The position numbers were made by a program, and so were the translations under genes. From Kineosphaera limosa NBRC 100340 (lineage in GTDB: Bacteria; Actinomycetota; Actinomycetes; Actinomycetales; Dermatophilaceae), in NCBI RefSeq assembly GCF_000298215.1, contig NZ_BAHD01000011.1, forward strand, positions 1-64,000: a stretch of DNA of 64,000 bases. The letters run 5' to 3'. The notes beneath the pieces are model-generated. The model made no database searches. It saw only the letters and a program-made list of their open reading frames with translations, and was not told where the DNA came from. Numbering within the stretch: the first letter of the stretch is position 1; every line of letters begins with the position of its first letter. Positions 61,404 to 64,000 of this stretch are shown here, one piece after another.

Positions 61404-62029
61404 CCTGCGGCCCAGCCGCTTCGCAGCGATTGTTCCGCCAGATCGGCGTCGTCACCGGCACCGGCGTAGAGGCGGATCAGGCCCGCCGTCAGGACGGGCT
61501 CCACCTGCTCGAAGGTCACGACCCCCCTGACCAGGAGCATGCACGCGCCATGGCCCAGCATCCACACCTCGTTGGCGAATCCGACGGGGTCGACCTCCGC
61601 GTCGAAACGCCCTGCCGTCACCGCCCGCTGGACAGCCTCGATGAGTTGCCCGAACGTCGCATCCGCAGCCTGGGCGTCGGGTAGCGGCAGCGTCCCGTCG
61701 AACATCACCGCGTACAGGTCGGGATAAGCCGTCGCCGAGGACGTGTACGCGGCGCCGATGGCCGCCAGGTCGCGGACTGGATCGTCAGTCGCGACGACCC
61801 CGGCCAGTCTCGCTGTGAGCCGATTGAAACCCTCCTGACGAACAGCGCCGAGCAGACCCGGCATCCCGTCGAAGTAGGTGTAGACGGCCATGGTCGAAAA
61901 GTCGGTGTCGGCGACGAGCTTGCGCAGGCTGACCGGCTCGCGGCGGGCGAGCATGCCCGCAGCACGCTCGATGAGCAGATCACGGACTTCGGGGCGGGGG
62001 GGACGAACCACTTGACCAAGATATAGCAC
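61364..62029 (-). CDS. TetR family transcriptional regulator
   Basis: 221 residues. HTH: EPVSLRKLVADTDFSTMAVY followed by TYFDGMPGLLGAV; then a helical ligand domain with the C-terminal TetR_C region. Start GTG 62029 lies in the palindrome; GTG 62011 is an alternative that would leave the operator free, and neither has a ribosome site. The last 13 codons or so run through the PAP2-like remnant. Divergent from ridA; the shared 27-bp palindrome suggests it represses both. Confidence 0.88.
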   Translation of the reverse strand: MLYLGQVVRPPRPEVRDLLIERAAGMLARREPVSLRKLVADTDFSTMAVYTYFDGMPGLLGAVRQEGFNRLTARLAGVVATDDPVRDLAAIGAAYTSSATAYPDLYAVMFDGTLPLPDAQAADATFGQLIEAVQRAVTAGRFDAEVDPVGFANEVWMLGHGACMLLVRGVVTFEQVEPVLTAGLIRLYAGAGDDADLAEQSLRSGWAAGWEGRLPPSTPWH

Positions 62030-62050
62030 TGCTATTAAATAGCAGTGCTA
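62024..62050. promoter_or_regulatory. 27-bp palindrome between tetR and ridA
   Basis: TAGCACTGCTATT (62024-62036), a central A, then the exact reverse complement (62038-62050). It is AT-rich for this genome and overlaps the tetR start, 19 bases before the ridA ATG. A classic TetR-type operator by shape. Confidence 0.85.
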
Positions 62051-62069
62051 CAGAATCGAGGAGGTAGAC

Positions 62070-62477
62070 ATGTCAGTGCAACTAGTCAACCCACCGTCGT
62101 TGCCGACCCCGGAGGTCTATGCGCAAGTCGCCGTCGCGCAGGGGGCCAGGTTCGTGTTCGTCTCAGGGCAGGTCGCCCGCGACGCCGACGGCAAACCGGT
62201 AGGCCCCGGCGACCTGGCCGCTCAGACCGAGCAGGCGTACGCAAACGTCGATGCGGCCGTGAAGGCTGTCGGTGGATCGTTCAGTGACATCGCCAAGTTG
62301 ACGGTCTACGTCGTCGACTGGGAGCCGGCCAAGATGGCAATGCTGGCCGAGGGTGCGGTCCGAGCGGCCCAGCGGCTCGGATTCGATCTGGTCCGCCCGA
62401 TCACTCTGCTGGGTGTCGCTGCACTGGGCGAGCCAGACCTGCTCATCGAGGTGGAGGCCGTCGCCGTCCTGCCCTGA
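62070..62477 (+). CDS. RidA/YjgF family protein
   Basis: 135-residue Rid-family protein, usually hydrolysing reactive enamine/imine intermediates. FVFVSGQVARDADGKPVGPG, the central AYANVDAAVKAVGGSFSDIA and the C-terminal GEPDLLIEVEAVAVLP fit the family; however the Arg common in active RidA (in the motif R-x-x-x-x near VxxLP-G) is not evident here, so an Rid1-7-type or divergent function is possible. Strong ribosome site GAGGAGGT upstream. Controlled probably by the divergent TetR protein. Confidence 0.9.
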   Translation: MSVQLVNPPSLPTPEVYAQVAVAQGARFVFVSGQVARDADGKPVGPGDLAAQTEQAYANVDAAVKAVGGSFSDIAKLTVYVVDWEPAKMAMLAEGAVRAAQRLGFDLVRPITLLGVAALGEPDLLIEVEAVAVLP

Positions 62478-62484
62478 CCGACTG

Positions 62485-63111
62485 TCAGAGCAGGCGAGGA
62501 AACGCCGCTGCTGTGATGGCCGTGCCGAGCAGGATGCCGACGGCCGCCTGAGCAAGCGAGTGTCGGCCTGCGCGCACTCGGGCCCAAGCGACGGCGGCGA
62601 CGATCGGGACGGTCAGGCACAGCGTCCAGGCGCCGACGTCGATAGCGGCCACGGTGGCGCAGGTGGCGGCGACGTCGGCGTGGATCGAGGCCTTCCAGAA
62701 CCGGGTCACCAGGGTGATGGCCGCCAGGCCCACGAGGATCGTCACGATGAGCGCCAGCAGCGGGCGCGGGGCGCCCAGCAGCGCCAGCGCGACGAGGGTC
62801 AGCGTCACAGAGGCGGCCGCGATGAGCATCGGGACGTGACGCTGCTCGCGCAGCACCAACTGGCGATCGCGGACGCGACCCGAGCGCACCAGCACCCGCA
62901 GCACCACCTCCGGTATCAACGCGCAGCCCGCGATCGCCGCCAGCGCCCAGGCGACTCCGGCCAACGGGTTTTCGGCGGCGCGCGCAGCGACCACCAGCAA
63001 GGTGAGTGTGACCAGCACGAGCGGGTCGAAGGCGGTGGCCACCGCGTCGGCCAGGCGCGAGCGCGCCCGGGACGCCAGGCGCGCCAGGTCGGGGTGATCG
63101 GCGTCAGGCAT
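62485..63111 (-). CDS. PAP2-like membrane phosphatase family protein
   Basis: 208 residues with about five membrane helices. FWKASIHADVAATCATVAAI and WARVRAGRHSLAQAAVGILL hold Ser/His and Arg/His in the order of motifs 2 and 3 of PAP2 lipid phosphatases, but motif 1 is not obvious. Might dephosphorylate an isoprenoid or lipid phosphate. ATG 63111 overlaps the stop of the methyltransferase by 8 bases. A decayed copy of its 5' part lies at 61275-61403. Confidence 0.78.
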   Translation of the reverse strand: MPDADHPDLARLASRARSRLADAVATAFDPLVLVTLTLLVVAARAAENPLAGVAWALAAIAGCALIPEVVLRVLVRSGRVRDRQLVLREQRHVPMLIAAASVTLTLVALALLGAPRPLLALIVTILVGLAAITLVTRFWKASIHADVAATCATVAAIDVGAWTLCLTVPIVAAVAWARVRAGRHSLAQAAVGILLGTAITAAAFPRLL

Positions 63112-63985
63112 CTGCGCCGACGGTGGGGCGGGCGGTGGTGGGGCGGGCGGTGAGGTGGGCGATGGTGACGTCGACGGCCAGGGTTGTCGAGATTGCCGGG
63201 CCGGCGGACAGGCGTTCACGCAGGGCAGCTCGGTCCACGTGCCACGCCGCAGGGCCCATGAGCAGCAGGTCGGCCGCCTGGTCGCCGGTGACGGTCAGGG
63301 GGTGTTCGACGGTCGCCGTCGAAGCGATCGACCAGCCGGCCAGCTGCTGCGCGAGGCGGTCGGACTTGTCGGGGTCGACCCGCAGGCCCCCCTGCTCGTC
63401 GGCCAGGCCCGCGAGGTGGCCTGGTCGCGGGGTGACGACCGCCAGCACGCCGCCGGGAGCCAGCACCCGGGCGAACTCGCTCGGATTGCGGGGCGCGAAC
63501 ACGCAGAGCACCACACCCGCGACGGCATTGCCCAGCGGCAATCGACCCCACGCGTCCGCCACCACGCTCGCCAACCGAGGGTGGGTCCGCGCCGCCCGGC
63601 GCGCCGCGTAGCGGGACAGGTCCAGGCCGAGGCCGACCGTCGCCTCGCTCGCTGGGGCGTCCAGGCAGGCTGCGGCGTAATAGCCGGTGCCGCCGCCCAG
63701 GTCGACCAGCGCCCCGGGTGTTGGCTCGGCCGCGCGCAACGCCTCGGTGAGCGCCGCCGCCACTGGGGCGAACACGCCGGCGCCCTGGGCCCGTTCGCGG
63801 GCCGCCACCATCTCGGCATCGTCGGCGTGCAGCCCACGAGTGCCCGCGCCCGTGAGCAGGCTGAGGTAACCCTGTCGGGCCACGTCGAAGGTGTGCCCCG
63901 CAGCGCAGCGAACCGGCCCGCTCGCCTGCGCTGACAGGCGTCCCTGGCAATGCGGGCACGCCAGGGACGGCAGGGCAGCAGTCAA
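63104..63985 (-). CDS. RlmA-type 23S rRNA (guanine-N1)-methyltransferase
   Basis: 293 residues. An N-terminal zinc-binding region (LACPHCQGRLSAQ, then CAAGHTFDVARQGYLSLL) precedes the SAM-binding domain with ALVDLGGGTGYYAAACL and GLDLSRYAARRAAR. This is the RlmA(I)/RlmA(II)/TlrB family, which methylates G745 or G748 of 23S rRNA and in producers can give macrolide resistance. The first in-frame start visible is TTG 63985; the frame is still open to the window edge, so the true start may lie beyond 64000. Confidence 0.88.
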   Translation of the reverse strand: MTAALPSLACPHCQGRLSAQASGPVRCAAGHTFDVARQGYLSLLTGAGTRGLHADDAEMVAARERAQGAGVFAPVAAALTEALRAAEPTPGALVDLGGGTGYYAAACLDAPASEATVGLGLDLSRYAARRAARTHPRLASVVADAWGRLPLGNAVAGVVLCVFAPRNPSEFARVLAPGGVLAVVTPRPGHLAGLADEQGGLRVDPDKSDRLAQQLAGWSIASTATVEHPLTVTGDQAADLLLMGPAAWHVDRAALRERLSAGPAISTTLAVDVTIAHLTARPTTARPTVGADA

Positions 63986-64000
63986 GGCGGACGAGGGGTT

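Noticed and set aside
1-64000. CRISPR array, prophage, insertion sequence or biosynthetic gene cluster
   Set aside because: No regularly spaced repeats, transposase, integrase, capsid, PKS or NRPS signatures were found on either strand.

Overview
High-GC, gene-dense bacterial chromosome. An IdeR/DtxR-type iron box, a CsoR copper sensor, DUF3000 and PGPGW-type (TIGR02611-like) proteins, HemQ (the coproporphyrin-dependent heme route of Gram-positive bacteria), frequent GTG starts and 1- or 4-base gene overlaps all point to Actinomycetota. A Micrococcales relative (Dermatophilaceae/Intrasporangiaceae-like) is my best guess; this is inference, because no rRNA gene lies in the window. No insertion sequence, prophage, CRISPR array or integrase was seen.

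Layout. 1-4080: siderophore ABC importer operon behind a perfect iron box. 4152-6026: MFS exporter divergent from a MarR regulator, with a 16-bp-arm palindrome between them. 6079-8128: small housekeeping genes (thioesterase, HIT, Uma2). 8169-11170: a tightly coupled four-gene operon (HTH protein, unknown protein, histidine phosphatase, short PEP/pyruvate dikinase-like protein) preceded by a 31-bp dyad. 11199-17061: PEP carboxylase, dxs, alpha/beta hydrolase. 17229-18758: a MurA-type enzyme carrying an N-terminal XRE helix-turn-helix. 18960-22339: fatty-acid beta-oxidation pair. 22491-30026: RNase D, DUF3000, hemE, a DUF4349 lipoprotein, a YczE/MocR pair and hemQ. 30108-31793: PHA synthase. 31883-33466: msrB and a stand-alone LigD-type polymerase domain.

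33472-35675: LysR regulator divergent from an EamA transporter. 35800-43029: probable putrescine/diamine catabolism genes (AsnC regulator, class III aminotransferase, APC permease, universal stress protein, flavin amine oxidase). They are interrupted at 37751-39139 by a two-gene HTH plus HicA-like module bracketed by inverted repeats, including a 72-bp perfect hairpin. 43233-46014: copper ATPase and CsoR with a CsoR-like site inside the promoter. 46118-46701: toxin-antitoxin-like pair. 46712-52551: ATP-dependent DNA ligase, alpha/beta hydrolase, PPK2 kinase, GlgX debranching enzyme. 52888-53197: tRNA Gly-Cys-Val. 53454-57237: small protein, CapA-like lipoprotein, PGPGW protein, ThrE-type exporter, tRNA-Val(CAC).

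57310-61274: two-component system divergent from a three-gene ABC transporter. 61275-63985: TetR-RidA divergent pair sharing a 27-bp palindrome, a PAP2-like membrane protein, and an RlmA-like methyltransferase at the window edge. A decayed second copy of the 5' part of the PAP2-like gene lies under the 3' end of the tetR gene.

Most of the window is ordinary chromosomal content. The items most worth attention are the 8.2-11.2 kb operon with its dyad, the HTH-MurA fusion, the HTH/HicA-like module with its inverted repeats, and the PAP2-like gene remnant. Coordinates of starts were chosen by ribosome binding site and family alignment where several were possible.
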